Positions 39,267-47,279 of a stretch of 64,000 nt of DNA are shown piece after piece. The position numbers and the translations under genes were made by a program. Numbering within the stretch: the stretch's first letter is position 1; the number at the start of each line of letters is the position of its first letter. This DNA comes from JACVRM01 sp963839815. Lineage in GTDB: Bacteria > Actinomycetota > Thermoleophilia > Gaiellales > Gaiellaceae. The notes under the pieces are model-generated. The model worked only from the letters and a program-made list of their open reading frames with translations, did no database searches and was not told the origin of the DNA. The DNA lies in the NCBI GenBank assembly GCA_963839815.1, contig CAWIWF010000007.1:1-64000 (forward strand). The letters run 5' to 3'.

Positions 39267-40604
39267 GTGAGCTCGAAGTCCGTAGCCGGCGTCCCGCCGG
39301 CCTACACGGAACCTGGCGCGGGGCAGCCCGGCGGCTGGCGCAAGCATGCGCTGGCCGCCGGCTTCCTCGCACCCGCGGTGTTCTTCCTCGGCGTGTGGAT
39401 CGTCTACCCGACGATCCGCACGATCATCCGCAGCTTCTTCGACAACGACGGCGACTTCGTCTTCCTCGACAACTACGAGGCGATCTTCCGGAGCGACGTC
39501 CTGCTCACGGCGGTTCAGAACAACGCCATCTGGGTCGCCGTGGTGCCAGCCCTCGTCACCGCGATCGGCCTCATCTTCGCGGTGCTCACCGAGCGCATCC
39601 GCTGGTCGGTCGCCTTCAAGACGGCGGTCTTCATGCCGATGGCGATCTCGGCCTTCGCGGCCGGGATCACTTGGCGGATCGTGTACGTGCAGGATCCGGA
39701 TCTCGGCGCGCTGAACGCGGGGATCCAGAGCGTGCGCGACGTCTTCGTCGAGCCCGGCGTGCTGCCGGAGGCGCGGCCGTCGAGCGACGATTTGACCGGG
39801 TCGACCGGGGCCGGCTTCACGACAGCCGAGGCCGTCCAGACGGGCGGCACCGCGCTGCTCGGGCTGACGGCCATCTCCCCGGACGAGGTGCCGGAAGAGG
39901 CAGAGGAGGCTCGGACACCCGAGCCGCTCCAGGGCGGCATCGCCGGCGTCGTGTGGCGAGACTTCAAGCCGGGCGGCGGCGAGGCGGGTGTCGTCGAGGC
40001 CGAGGAGCTCGGCATCCCGGGCGTCAAGGTGCAGCTGCTCGACGAGAGCAACAGCGTTGCCGCATCGGCGACGAGCGAGGCCGACGGCTCGTTCCAGTTC
40101 GCCGACGTGGCCGACGGCAGCTACCGCGTCCGCGTCGCCTCGCAGACGTTCGCGCAGCCCTTCGGCGGTGTGTCGTGGCTCGGCGAGCGCCTGATCACGC
40201 CGGCGGTCATCATCGCCTACATCTGGATCTGGGCGGGCTTCGCCATGGTCGTGATCGCGGCCGGTCTGGCGGCGGTGCCGCGCGACGTGATGGAGGCTGC
40301 CCGCACCGACGGCGCCTCGGAGTGGCAGGTGTTCCGGCGGGTGACGGTGCCCCTGCTCGCTCCCGTGCTCACGGTGGTCTTCATCACGATGCTCATCAAC
40401 GTGCTCAAGGTCTTCGACATCGTGGTCGCCGTGGCGCCCGGATCCGTGCAGGACGACGCGAACGTGCTGGCGCTCGCGATGTGGCGTACGGCGTTCGGAG
40501 GAGCCAACAACTTCGGTGTCGGCTCGGCAATCGCCGTCTTCATCTTCGTGCTCGTGATCCCGGTGCTGCTCCTGAACATCCGCCGCTTCCGGAGAGAGGC
40601 GTAG
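39267..40604 (+). CDS. Sugar ABC permease (MalF-like) with inserted Cna-B-like domain
   Basis: A 445-residue CUT1 inner-membrane permease. Usual parts are GFLAPAVFFLGVWIVYPTIR (helix 1), MPMAISAFAAGITWRIVYVQ, and the EAA loop EAARTDGASEWQVFRRVTVP that contacts the ATPase. Between the helix ending near residue 140 and the next near 312 there are about 150 extra residues. First comes a flexible acidic linker (residues about 157-221), then a domain of about 80 residues (GIAGVVWRDFKPGGGEAGVV, GIPGVKVQLLDESNSVAASA, DGSFQFADVADGSYRVRV). This matches SdrD-B/Cna-B or carboxypeptidase-regulatory beta-sandwiches. It should face outside, in the extracytoplasmic loop. GTG at 39267. Confidence 0.85.
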   Translation: MSSKSVAGVPPAYTEPGAGQPGGWRKHALAAGFLAPAVFFLGVWIVYPTIRTIIRSFFDNDGDFVFLDNYEAIFRSDVLLTAVQNNAIWVAVVPALVTAIGLIFAVLTERIRWSVAFKTAVFMPMAISAFAAGITWRIVYVQDPDLGALNAGIQSVRDVFVEPGVLPEARPSSDDLTGSTGAGFTTAEAVQTGGTALLGLTAISPDEVPEEAEEARTPEPLQGGIAGVVWRDFKPGGGEAGVVEAEELGIPGVKVQLLDESNSVAASATSEADGSFQFADVADGSYRVRVASQTFAQPFGGVSWLGERLITPAVIIAYIWIWAGFAMVVIAAGLAAVPRDVMEAARTDGASEWQVFRRVTVPLLAPVLTVVFITMLINVLKVFDIVVAVAPGSVQDDANVLALAMWRTAFGGANNFGVGSAIAVFIFVLVIPVLLLNIRRFRREA

Positions 40605-41494
40605 TGGCCACGGTCGAGGCAGCAGACCGCGGGCCGGCAGTGATCGAGGAGACGACCGCTGCGCGGCTCATCCGCTGGGCCGGTACGACGCCCGTCTACA
40701 TCGTCCTCATCCTGATCGGTCTCGTCTGGCTGGTGCCGACGCTCGGCCTCTTCCTCACCTCGATGCTCGCCCCGACCGACTTCCAGGAGGAGGGGTGGTG
40801 GCAGATCTTCTCGGAGCCGGCCAAGCTCACCTTCTCGAACTACGACGCCGTGTTCACGAACGAGACGATCACGTCGTCGCTCCTGACGACCGGTTACATC
40901 GCCGTCGGCGGCACGGTCTTGCCCGTGTTCGTGGCCGCCCTGGCGGGCTACGCGTTCGCCTGGCTCGAGTTCCCGGGTCGCGACTGGCTCTTCATCGTCG
41001 TGATCGCGCTGCTCGTGGTGCCGCTGCAGATGGCGCTGATCCCGATCTTCTCCCTGTACAACAGCTTCAGCCTCTACGACACCACGATCGGGCTGATCCT
41101 CTTCCACACCGCCTTCGGGCTGCCGTTCGCGATCTTCCTGCTGCGGAACTTCTTCATCGGCATCCCCAAGGACCTGCTCGAAGCGGCCAGGATCGACGGC
41201 GCCTCCGAGGTGCGGATCTTCCTGACACTGATCCTGCCGCTCGGGCTGCCCGCGATCGCCTCGCTTGCGATCTTCCAGTTCCTCTGGACGTGGAACGACC
41301 TGCTCGTCGCGCTGACCTTCGGCCGGGAGACGCAGCCGATCACGGTCGCGATCTTCTCCCAGCTGCGCGCCTTCGGCTCGAACATCGAGCTGATCGCGCC
41401 GGCGACGTTCGTCTCGCTGGCGATCCCGCTGGCCGTCTTCTTCGCCTTCCAGCGCTACTTCGTCCAGGGGCTGCTGGCCGGCTCAGTGAAGTAG
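40604..41494 (+). CDS. Sugar ABC permease (MalG-like)
   Basis: A 296-residue second CUT1 permease with six helices (YIVLILIGLVWLVPTLGLFL, IVVIALLVVPLQMALIPIFS, LILFHTAFGLPFAIFLLRNF) and the EAA motif LEAARIDGASEVRIFLTLIL PLG. It pairs with the upstream MalF-like subunit. GTG at 40604 shares its first base with the previous stop codon. The next gene's ATG follows the stop with no gap, so the operon continues. Confidence 0.92.
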   Translation: MATVEAADRGPAVIEETTAARLIRWAGTTPVYIVLILIGLVWLVPTLGLFLTSMLAPTDFQEEGWWQIFSEPAKLTFSNYDAVFTNETITSSLLTTGYIAVGGTVLPVFVAALAGYAFAWLEFPGRDWLFIVVIALLVVPLQMALIPIFSLYNSFSLYDTTIGLILFHTAFGLPFAIFLLRNFFIGIPKDLLEAARIDGASEVRIFLTLILPLGLPAIASLAIFQFLWTWNDLLVALTFGRETQPITVAIFSQLRAFGSNIELIAPATFVSLAIPLAVFFAFQRYFVQGLLAGSVK

Positions 41495-42850
41495 ATGGCG
41501 CGCGGTCGCGCCGACGCGCTGATCGCGCCGCACCAGCGCCTCAACCTGGCCTTCTTCCTCCTGATCGGCGTGATGGCCGCCCACGAGTCGGAGCACTTCG
41601 CCCAGGTCGTCCAGAAGGACCTGACGCGTGAGCGCTGCCCGGAGGACTGCCGCGGCCTGCTCGGGTTCGTCTTCGACGTCGAGTGGGTGCACTTCGCCTA
41701 CAACTGGTCGATCCTGGCCGCGCTCGTCGCGCTCTTCCTCGCCTACCGGCTCTGGGAGCGCCCCTGGCGCGAGGCCGCACCGGCTGCGTGGCTTGCGCTC
41801 TTCGGCGGCATCTTCGTCGTGCAGGTCTACCACGTGGTCGAGCACGCGGCCAAGCTCGCCCAGTGGGTCGCGAACGGTGGCGTGTCGCCGACGCCCGGGA
41901 TCCTCGGACGTCCCCTCGACCCCGCCCGTGGCCTCAACTTCTCGCTCGTGGAGCTCCACTTCGCCTTCAACACCGTGGTCTTCGCCCTCGTCGTCACCGC
42001 CTACTTCGGCTTCGGGTTCCACCGGCATATCGTCCTGTCGCGGCGGGTTCCGGCCTGGGCACCCGCGCTCGCGGCTGCCCTGCCGCTGCTCGGGGCATCC
42101 GCGCTCGCGTGGGCGACACAGACGCCGACCGTCCGGCTCGCCGCCGGCGTCCACCAGGGGCCGCTCGTGCTCGACCGCGCCCAGAAGCTCGTCGGCGACG
42201 AGGGCGCGGTCGTCCGCGGCGGCATCCGCGTCCTCGCCGACGGCGTGACCATCCGGGACGTCACCGTCAGGGGCGGCGAGAACGGAATCGAGCTGGACGG
42301 AGCGGAGGGCGTGGTGCTCGACGGCGTCCGCGTGGTCGGTGCCGAGCTCGACGGCATCTCGCTGCGCCGTTCGAGCGCGCGCATCTACGACTGTGTGGTC
42401 GAGTCACGTGGCCTGTACGCCCAGGGGATCGACATCTCGTTCTCGATCGACCTCGCTCCGTCGCTCGTCTCGGGGTGCCGGGTCACCGGCGGGCAGGAGG
42501 GCATCGTCACGCATTCGGCGCGCGTCGACCTGCGCGGCAACCACGTCTCGCGCACGACCATGCGCGGCATCACGGTGACGGAGATGTCGATGGGGCGGGT
42601 GCGGCGCAACCGGATCGAGGATGCGCTCGGTATCGGCATCTTCTGCGGCGACTACTCGCACTGCGAGGTGGAGCGGAACGTCGTCGTCGGCACCCGTCCC
42701 GATGCGTCCTCGGGTGACGGGCTGGCCGACGGAGTCGGCGTGCTCTCGCACTTCGGCGCGGTCGCCACCCTCCGCGGCAACGAGCTCGAGAGCAACCCGA
42801 TGCCCACCATGGCCTGGGCGCGCGGCCGCTTCGAGTCGGGCGACGGCTAA
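41495..42850 (+). CDS. His-rich membrane domain fused to a right-handed beta-helix
   Basis: A 451-residue protein of two parts. Residues 1 to about 215 have five or six membrane helices with paired histidines and acids near their ends (MAAHESEHFAQ, WVHFAYNWS, VYHVVEHAAKLAQ, LVELHFAFNT), a pattern that could bind metal or heme. Residues about 225-451 are PbH1-type beta-helix coils (GGIRVLADGVTIRDVTVRGG, ENGIELDGAEGVVLDGVRVV, GIFCGDYSHCEVERNVVVG), the fold of polysaccharide lyases and isomerases, though no catalytic set is recognised. It abuts the permease stop, so it is part of the sugar operon. It may process or bind glycans outside the cell. I know no named family for the whole. Confidence 0.7.
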   Translation: MARGRADALIAPHQRLNLAFFLLIGVMAAHESEHFAQVVQKDLTRERCPEDCRGLLGFVFDVEWVHFAYNWSILAALVALFLAYRLWERPWREAAPAAWLALFGGIFVVQVYHVVEHAAKLAQWVANGGVSPTPGILGRPLDPARGLNFSLVELHFAFNTVVFALVVTAYFGFGFHRHIVLSRRVPAWAPALAAALPLLGASALAWATQTPTVRLAAGVHQGPLVLDRAQKLVGDEGAVVRGGIRVLADGVTIRDVTVRGGENGIELDGAEGVVLDGVRVVGAELDGISLRRSSARIYDCVVESRGLYAQGIDISFSIDLAPSLVSGCRVTGGQEGIVTHSARVDLRGNHVSRTTMRGITVTEMSMGRVRRNRIEDALGIGIFCGDYSHCEVERNVVVGTRPDASSGDGLADGVGVLSHFGAVATLRGNELESNPMPTMAWARGRFESGDG

Positions 42851-42852
42851 GC

Positions 42853-43254
42853 GTGGCCACGGCAGACGCGGCCGCCCGCTGGCGGGACATCTGGGAGCGT
42901 GCCTGGCCGGCGAAGGAGACGGAGGCGATCGCCGCCTTGTACGCCGACGGCGCCGTCTACCGCTCGCACCCGCTCCGCGCCCCGGCCGCCAGCCCGCGCG
43001 CGTACGTGGAGGCCACGTTCGCGGAGGAGGAGCAGATCGAGTGCCGCTTCGGCGAGCCGATTGTCGCCGGGGAACGAGCCGCCGTCGAGTGGTGGGCGAC
43101 CTTCGACGAGAACGGCAGGACGGTGACGCTGGTCGGCACGACGGTGCTGCGCTTCGACGCGGACGGCCTCGTTCTCGAGCACGTCGACTACTGGGTGCAG
43201 GAGCGCGGGCGCGCCGGGCTCTACGCCGGCTGGGGCCGGTCACAGCCACGCTGA
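42853..43254 (+). CDS. SnoaL/NTF2-like protein
   Basis: A 133-residue protein with the cone-shaped NTF2/SnoaL pattern: AARWRDIWERAWPAKETEAI (helix), AALYADGAVYRSHPLRAP, AVEWWATFDENGRTVTLVGT and VLRFDADGLVLEHVDYWVQ. Members are enzymes or binding proteins for small molecules, and the specific role here is unknown. GTG at 42853 lies 2 bases after the beta-helix gene, suggesting it is the last gene of the sugar-transport operon. Confidence 0.8.
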   Translation: MATADAAARWRDIWERAWPAKETEAIAALYADGAVYRSHPLRAPAASPRAYVEATFAEEEQIECRFGEPIVAGERAAVEWWATFDENGRTVTLVGTTVLRFDADGLVLEHVDYWVQERGRAGLYAGWGRSQPR

Positions 43255-43344
43255 TCCGAGGGATTCAGGAGTGGCGGCTGCGCGGCCGATGGATGGGAGA
43301 CAACGGCGCCCGCGGCGCGCCTCGCCCACCCTGGAGGTCAACCA

Positions 43345-43518
43345 ATGCTGCACATGCTCGAGGCGCTCCGACGCCGCTCCCAGGATGACGACGGCCAGAC
43401 GATGGCCGAGTACGGCGTCGTGCTCAGCGTGATCACGATCGGTTGCCTGGGCGCGATCACGCTGCTCGGCGGCAACATCATCGCCGCGATCGGCCGCGTC
43501 GCCGGCCTCATCCCGTAG
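43345..43518 (+). CDS. Flp/Fap-type (type IVb) pilin
   Basis: A 57-residue pilin. After a basic/acidic leader (MLHMLEALRRRSQDDDG) comes the class III cleavage site and the pilin helix QTMAEYGVVLSVITIGCLGA, with the conserved Glu at position 5 of the mature protein, then a hydrophobic end (GGNIIAAIGRVAGLIP). CTGGAGG lies about 8 bases upstream of ATG 43345. It would be processed by a TadV-type prepilin peptidase and assembled by a Tad system, but none of those genes is in the window. A terminator hairpin follows. Confidence 0.85.
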   Translation: MLHMLEALRRRSQDDDGQTMAEYGVVLSVITIGCLGAITLLGGNIIAAIGRVAGLIP

Positions 43519-43527
43519 CGGACCTGC

Positions 43528-43548
43528 GAAGCGCCGCTGCCGCGCTTC
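43528..43548 (+). terminator. Terminator of the pilin gene
   Basis: A 7-bp stem (43528-43534 with 43542-43548, GAAGCGC/GCGCTTC) with a 7-base loop, followed by CTTCC, lies 9 bases after the pilin stop. Confidence 0.55.
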
Positions 43549-43575
43549 CTTCCGTGTCATCCGCGTACGGAGCGG

Positions 43576-43791
43576 TCAGAGCGACTCGCGGAGGGCATTC
43601 GCCGCGGCCTGCAGGCGCGCGCTGACCTCTGCGAGCTCGCGAGCCGCCAGGTCGATCCGCTCCTGCTGAGTCTCGGCCCGTGTCTGCTGGGTGTCGGCGC
43701 GCTCCAGGAGCTGGCGTTCCAACTTGTTCACGTGCCGCGTGAGGTCGGCGAGCTGGGCGGCGACGCTGGCAATGTCTTCCTCGGCCGTCAT
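43576..43791 (-). CDS. Small coiled-coil protein (71 aa)
   Basis: A wholly helical 71-residue protein with heptad-like repeats (SVAAQLADLTRHVNKLERQL, then RADTQQTRAETQQERIDLAA). No signal, membrane segment or cysteine. ATG at 43791. It lies alone between the pilin and the korB end, both separated by spacers. Function unknown; it may be a scaffold or a regulator. Confidence 0.55.
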   Translation of the reverse strand: MTAEEDIASVAAQLADLTRHVNKLERQLLERADTQQTRAETQQERIDLAARELAEVSARLQAAANALRESL

Positions 43792-43822
43792 GGCACTGCC
43801 CGATTCTAGGCAGGGTGAGACA

Positions 43823-43874
43823 CGCTCGCTGGTCGAGGCGCGGCCGACGAAGGCCGCTCGCTGGTCGAGGCGCG
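43823..43874. repeat. Direct repeat of 20 bases
   Basis: The same 20 bases (CGCTCGCTGGTCGAGGCGCG) occur at 43823-43842 and 43855-43874, 32 bases apart, in the spacer between the coiled-coil gene start and the korB end. They look like fragments of a dispersed actinobacterial intergenic repeat. Confidence 0.6.
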
Positions 43875-43880
43875 TCCCGA

Positions 43881-44960
43881 CTATTCGACCGTCCAGGTGT
43901 CGCCCGCGTGGAGCAACGCCTCAAGGTCGCCGTCGCCTTTCGTCTCGCGGGCGGCCGCGAGCTGCTCGGCCATGAGCTCGTCGTAGACCGCGCGTTCGAC
44001 GTCGCGGAAGATCCCGATCGGCGTCGGTCCGGTCGGCGTGTGCGACAGCCGTGAGAGTGCAAAGGCGAGGCTCGGGTGCTCGGCGTGCTCGTCGTGGACG
44101 AGCAGGGCCTCCTCGCCGACGTCGGCGACGTCGACGATCTCCAGCGTCCCGTCCGGCCGCTGGACGACGCCGCGCTCGCCTTCTGCCCCGAAGCGCACGG
44201 CCTCACCGTGGCGGAGCGGGATGCGGTTCGCGTTGACCTTGTCGTCGCGCACCGCGTCGAAGGCGCCGTCGTTGTAGACGTTGCAGTTCTGGTAGATCTC
44301 GACGAAGGCGGTGCCCTGGTGCGAGGCGGCCCGGCGCAGCACCTCGGTCAGGTGCTTGCGGTCGGTGTCGATCGACCGCGCCACGAACGTCGCCTCGGCG
44401 CCGAGCGCCAGCGAGAGCGGGTTGAACGGCCAGTCGAGCGAGCCCATCGGCGTCGTCCGGTTGAGCGTTCCGAGCGGCGACGTGGGCGAGTACTGCCCCT
44501 TCGTCAGCCCGTAGATCTGGTTGTTGAAGAGCAGGATGGTCAGGTTGACGTTGCGCCGCAGGGCGTGGATCAGGTGGTTGCCGCCGATCGAGAGCGCGTC
44601 GCCGTCGCCGGTGACCACCCACACCGACAGGTCGGGCCGCGAGACCGAAAGGCCCGTCGCGATCGCGGGCGCGCGGCCGTGGATCGAGTGCATGCCGTAG
44701 GTCTGCATGTAGTACGGGAAGCGGGAGGCGCAGCCGATGCCGGAGACGAAGACGATCCGCTCGCGCGCCAGTCCCAGCTCCGGCATGAAGGACTGGACGG
44801 CGGCAAGCACCGCATAGTCGCCGCAGCCGGGACACCAGCGCACCTCCTGGTCGGACTTGAAGTCCTTGCTCGTGAGCTGGACCACCGGGTGCCCGTTCCC
44901 GTTGCCGTCGCCGACGGCGTGCGTGGAGCCCCTGTCGGCCTCCAGCTCGTGGCCGCTCAT
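43881..44960 (-). CDS. korB: 2-oxoacid:ferredoxin oxidoreductase beta subunit
   Basis: A 359-residue thiamine-pyrophosphate subunit that with KorA oxidises 2-oxoglutarate (or another 2-oxoacid) to the acyl-CoA, reducing ferredoxin. Seen are VRWCPGCGDYAVLAAVQSFM, VSGIGCASRFPYYMQTYGMH, the TPP-binding motif VVTGDGDALSIGGNHLIHAL RR, NVNLTILLFNNQIYGLTKGQ and YSPTSPLGT. The C-terminal extension (about 60 residues) is as in other actinobacterial KorB. ATG at 44960 overlaps the preceding small gene's stop. The 2-oxoglutarate preference is inferred from similarity to mycobacterial KorAB. Confidence 0.92.
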   Translation of the reverse strand: MSGHELEADRGSTHAVGDGNGNGHPVVQLTSKDFKSDQEVRWCPGCGDYAVLAAVQSFMPELGLARERIVFVSGIGCASRFPYYMQTYGMHSIHGRAPAIATGLSVSRPDLSVWVVTGDGDALSIGGNHLIHALRRNVNLTILLFNNQIYGLTKGQYSPTSPLGTLNRTTPMGSLDWPFNPLSLALGAEATFVARSIDTDRKHLTEVLRRAASHQGTAFVEIYQNCNVYNDGAFDAVRDDKVNANRIPLRHGEAVRFGAEGERGVVQRPDGTLEIVDVADVGEEALLVHDEHAEHPSLAFALSRLSHTPTGPTPIGIFRDVERAVYDELMAEQLAAARETKGDGDLEALLHAGDTWTVE

Positions 44961-45139
44961 CGCTCGTTGCCGCGCTTGAAGTTGCCGGTGTAGCGGGCCA
45001 TCACCTGCTGCTCGCCCCCGCGCTCGATCTCCGTCAGGAACTGGCGAGCGCGATCGCCGCGCAGGGTGGTCACCTCCTTGCCGTTCCAGGAGATGAAGAC
45101 CGTGTCGTCCTTGGCCGTTCGGTACGAGAACATCGTCAT
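44957..45139 (-). CDS. Conserved small protein between korA and korB (60 aa)
   Basis: A 60-residue protein (MTMFSYRTAKDDTVFISWNG, KEVTTLRGDRARQFLTEIER, then VMARYTGNFKRGNER). It is basic and soluble. GAGGAGG lies 8-10 bases upstream of ATG 45139, which is chosen over the in-frame start at 45163. Similar small proteins ending in NFKRGNER exist in other actinobacteria; no function is known. Both ends overlap neighbours by 4 bases (ATGA), so it is made in step with KorB. Confidence 0.7.
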   Translation of the reverse strand: MTMFSYRTAKDDTVFISWNGKEVTTLRGDRARQFLTEIERGGEQQVMARYTGNFKRGNER

Positions 45140-45450
45140 GTCGGTTCCTCCTCGAAAGAGCATGCGAGCGCCGTCAGATCCCTCTCACGACCGGGCTCGC
45201 CGATCGCAACGCGCAGCGTCCGGCCCGCCGGGTCGAAGTCGAAGTCCAGGAACGAGCAGCAGGCGCGCTCGACCTCGATCAGCCGCGCCACGAGGGTCGC
45301 GTCCACGCCTGAATCGAAGTGGACCAGGGCGACCCCGGGCATGCGCTCGACGCGGTCGACCGAGCCGCCGAGCATGCGGACACGGTTGGCCTGTGCGCGC
45401 GCCCCGGCCGGGGTGAGCGTGCAGCCTTCCACGAGGGGCAACGGCGTCAC
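45136..45450 (-). CDS. Small protein with an ERACCSFL motif (104 aa)
   Basis: A 104-residue protein. The N-terminal half (TLTPAGARAQANRVRMLGGS VDRVERM) and a beta-rich half contain VDATLVARLIEVERACCSFL DFDFD and GRTLRVAIGEPG. The CC-x-F pattern after a conserved ER resembles small proteins seen beside metal-responsive MerR regulators, which suggests metal or cluster binding, but this is only a resemblance. GTG at 45450 overlaps the korA stop; its TGA overlaps the next ATG. Being embedded between korA and korB suggests a role in maturing or regulating the enzyme. Confidence 0.6.
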   Translation of the reverse strand: MTPLPLVEGCTLTPAGARAQANRVRMLGGSVDRVERMPGVALVHFDSGVDATLVARLIEVERACCSFLDFDFDPAGRTLRVAIGEPGRERDLTALACSFEEEPT

Positions 45451-47279
45451 AGCAGCGCCTTCATCGCGTCGGCGAGCTCGTCGGAGCGGAAGGGCAGCCC
45501 GCGCACCTGGTTGTAGCCGACCGCGTCGACCAGGAACTCGGCGCGAACGAGCGTGAGCAGCTGGCCGAGGTTCATCTCGGGGACGAGCACGCGCCTGTAG
45601 CCGGCGAGCACCTGGCCGGTATTCCGCGGCAGCGGGTTCAGGTGCGTCAGATGGGCGTGGGCGACCTTGCCGCCCTCCTCGCGGATCCGGCGGACGGCAG
45701 CTCCGATCGGGCCGTACGTGCCGCCCCAGCCGAGCACGAGCAGGTCCTCGCCGCCCTCGGCGTCGAGCTCGAGGTCAGGTACATCGACGCCGGCGACCTT
45801 GGCCGCACGCAGCCGCACCATGTGATCGTGGTTGTCGGGGTCGTAGGAGACGTTGCCCGTGCCGTCTGCCTTCTCGAGGCCGCCGATACGGTGCTCCAGC
45901 CCGGGCGTCCCGGGGAGCGCCCAGTCGCGCGCAAGCGTGTCGGGGTCGCGGAGGTAGGGCCAGTAGTCGCCGTTGTGGTTCGTCTCGGTGGTGAGCGCGG
46001 GCGCGAGATCCGGGAGCGCGCTGACATCCGGCAGCCGCCACGGCTCCGAGCCGTTCGCCAGGTACGCGTCGGAGAGCAGGAAGACGGGCGTTCGGTAGGC
46101 GAGCGCGATCCTGCAGGCCTCGACGGCGGCCTCGAAGCACCCGCCCGGCGTCGAGGCTGCCACCACCGGTACCGGCGACTCCGCGTTGCGTCCGTACATC
46201 ACCATCAAGAGATCGGCCTGCTCCGGCTTCGTCGGCATCCCTGTCGAGGGGCCTGCGCGCTGGACGTCCACGATCACGAGCGGCAGCTCCAGCGTGACGG
46301 CGAGCCCGATCGTCTCCATCTTGAGCACGACGCCGGGCCCGCTCGAGGTGCAGACGGCGAGTGAGCCGCCGAAGCTCGCCCCGAGCGCTGCTCCGGCCGC
46401 TGCGATCTCGTCCTCGGCCTGGAACGTACGGATACCGAAATGCTTCTGGCGCGACAGGTCCTCGAGGAGCGCGGACGCCGGTGTGATCGGATAGGCGCCG
46501 AGGAAGAGCGGCAGCCCGCTGCGGATGCTCGCGGCGACGAGCCCGAGCGCGAGCGCCTGGTTCCCCGTGATGTTGCGGTAGGTCCCGGGCCGGAGGCGCG
46601 CGGGGCCGACCTCGTAGGTGACGGCGAAGTCCTCGCTCGTCTCGCCGTAGGCCCAGCCCGCCTTGAACGCGCGCTCGTTGGCCTCGGCGATCTCCGGCTG
46701 TGGCTTGAACTTGCGCCGGATGTACTCGATCGTGCCCTCGGTCGGGCGGTGGTAGAGCCAGGACATCAGCCCGAGCGCGAACATGTTCTTCGAGCGCTCG
46801 GCCTCGCGCTTGGAGACGTCCACCTCCTTGAGCGCCTCGAGTGTCAGCGAGGTCAGCGGCACCGGATGGACGTGGTACTCGTCGAGCGAGCCGTCGTCGA
46901 GCGGGTTCGCCGCGTACCCCGCCTTCTCGAGGTTGCGTTCCGTGAAGGCATCGCGGTTGACGATCAGAGTGCCGCCTGCCGGCAGGTCGCGCAGGTTCGT
47001 CCTGAGCGCGGCCGGGTTCATCGCGACCAGCACGTCGGGCGCGTCGCCGGGCGTGAGGATGTCGTGGGAGGCGAAGTGGATCTGGAAGCCGGAGACGCCC
47101 GGGAGCGAGCCGGCGGGTGCCCGGATCTCGGCCGGGAAGTCGGGCAGCGTCGAGAGGTCGTTGCCGAGCATGGCGGTCTCGCTCGTAAAGCGGGAGCCGG
47201 CCAGCTGCATGCCGTCGCCGGAGTCTCCGGCGAAGCGGATGACGACCCGATCCAGCTGCTCGACGGGCTTTGTCGTCAT
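45447..47279 (-). CDS. korA: 2-oxoacid:ferredoxin oxidoreductase alpha/gamma subunit
   Basis: A 610-residue fused gamma-alpha subunit. The N-terminal gamma domain (residues 1 to about 190) has VVIRFAGDSGDGMQLAGSRF and SGFQIHFASHDILTPGDAPD. The alpha part has GNQALALGLVAASIRSGLPL FLGAYPITPASALLEDLS, FQAEDEIAAAGAALGASFGG and GPGVVLKMETIGLAVTLELP. It ends with the LGWGGTYGPIGAAVRRIREE domain. It forms the active enzyme with KorB, linking the TCA cycle to reduced ferredoxin. ATG at 47279 overlaps the upstream PAP2 stop. Length is as in mycobacterial KorA. Confidence 0.92.
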   Translation of the reverse strand: MTTKPVEQLDRVVIRFAGDSGDGMQLAGSRFTSETAMLGNDLSTLPDFPAEIRAPAGSLPGVSGFQIHFASHDILTPGDAPDVLVAMNPAALRTNLRDLPAGGTLIVNRDAFTERNLEKAGYAANPLDDGSLDEYHVHPVPLTSLTLEALKEVDVSKREAERSKNMFALGLMSWLYHRPTEGTIEYIRRKFKPQPEIAEANERAFKAGWAYGETSEDFAVTYEVGPARLRPGTYRNITGNQALALGLVAASIRSGLPLFLGAYPITPASALLEDLSRQKHFGIRTFQAEDEIAAAGAALGASFGGSLAVCTSSGPGVVLKMETIGLAVTLELPLVIVDVQRAGPSTGMPTKPEQADLLMVMYGRNAESPVPVVAASTPGGCFEAAVEACRIALAYRTPVFLLSDAYLANGSEPWRLPDVSALPDLAPALTTETNHNGDYWPYLRDPDTLARDWALPGTPGLEHRIGGLEKADGTGNVSYDPDNHDHMVRLRAAKVAGVDVPDLELDAEGGEDLLVLGWGGTYGPIGAAVRRIREEGGKVAHAHLTHLNPLPRNTGQVLAGYRRVLVPEMNLGQLLTLVRAEFLVDAVGYNQVRGLPFRSDELADAMKALL

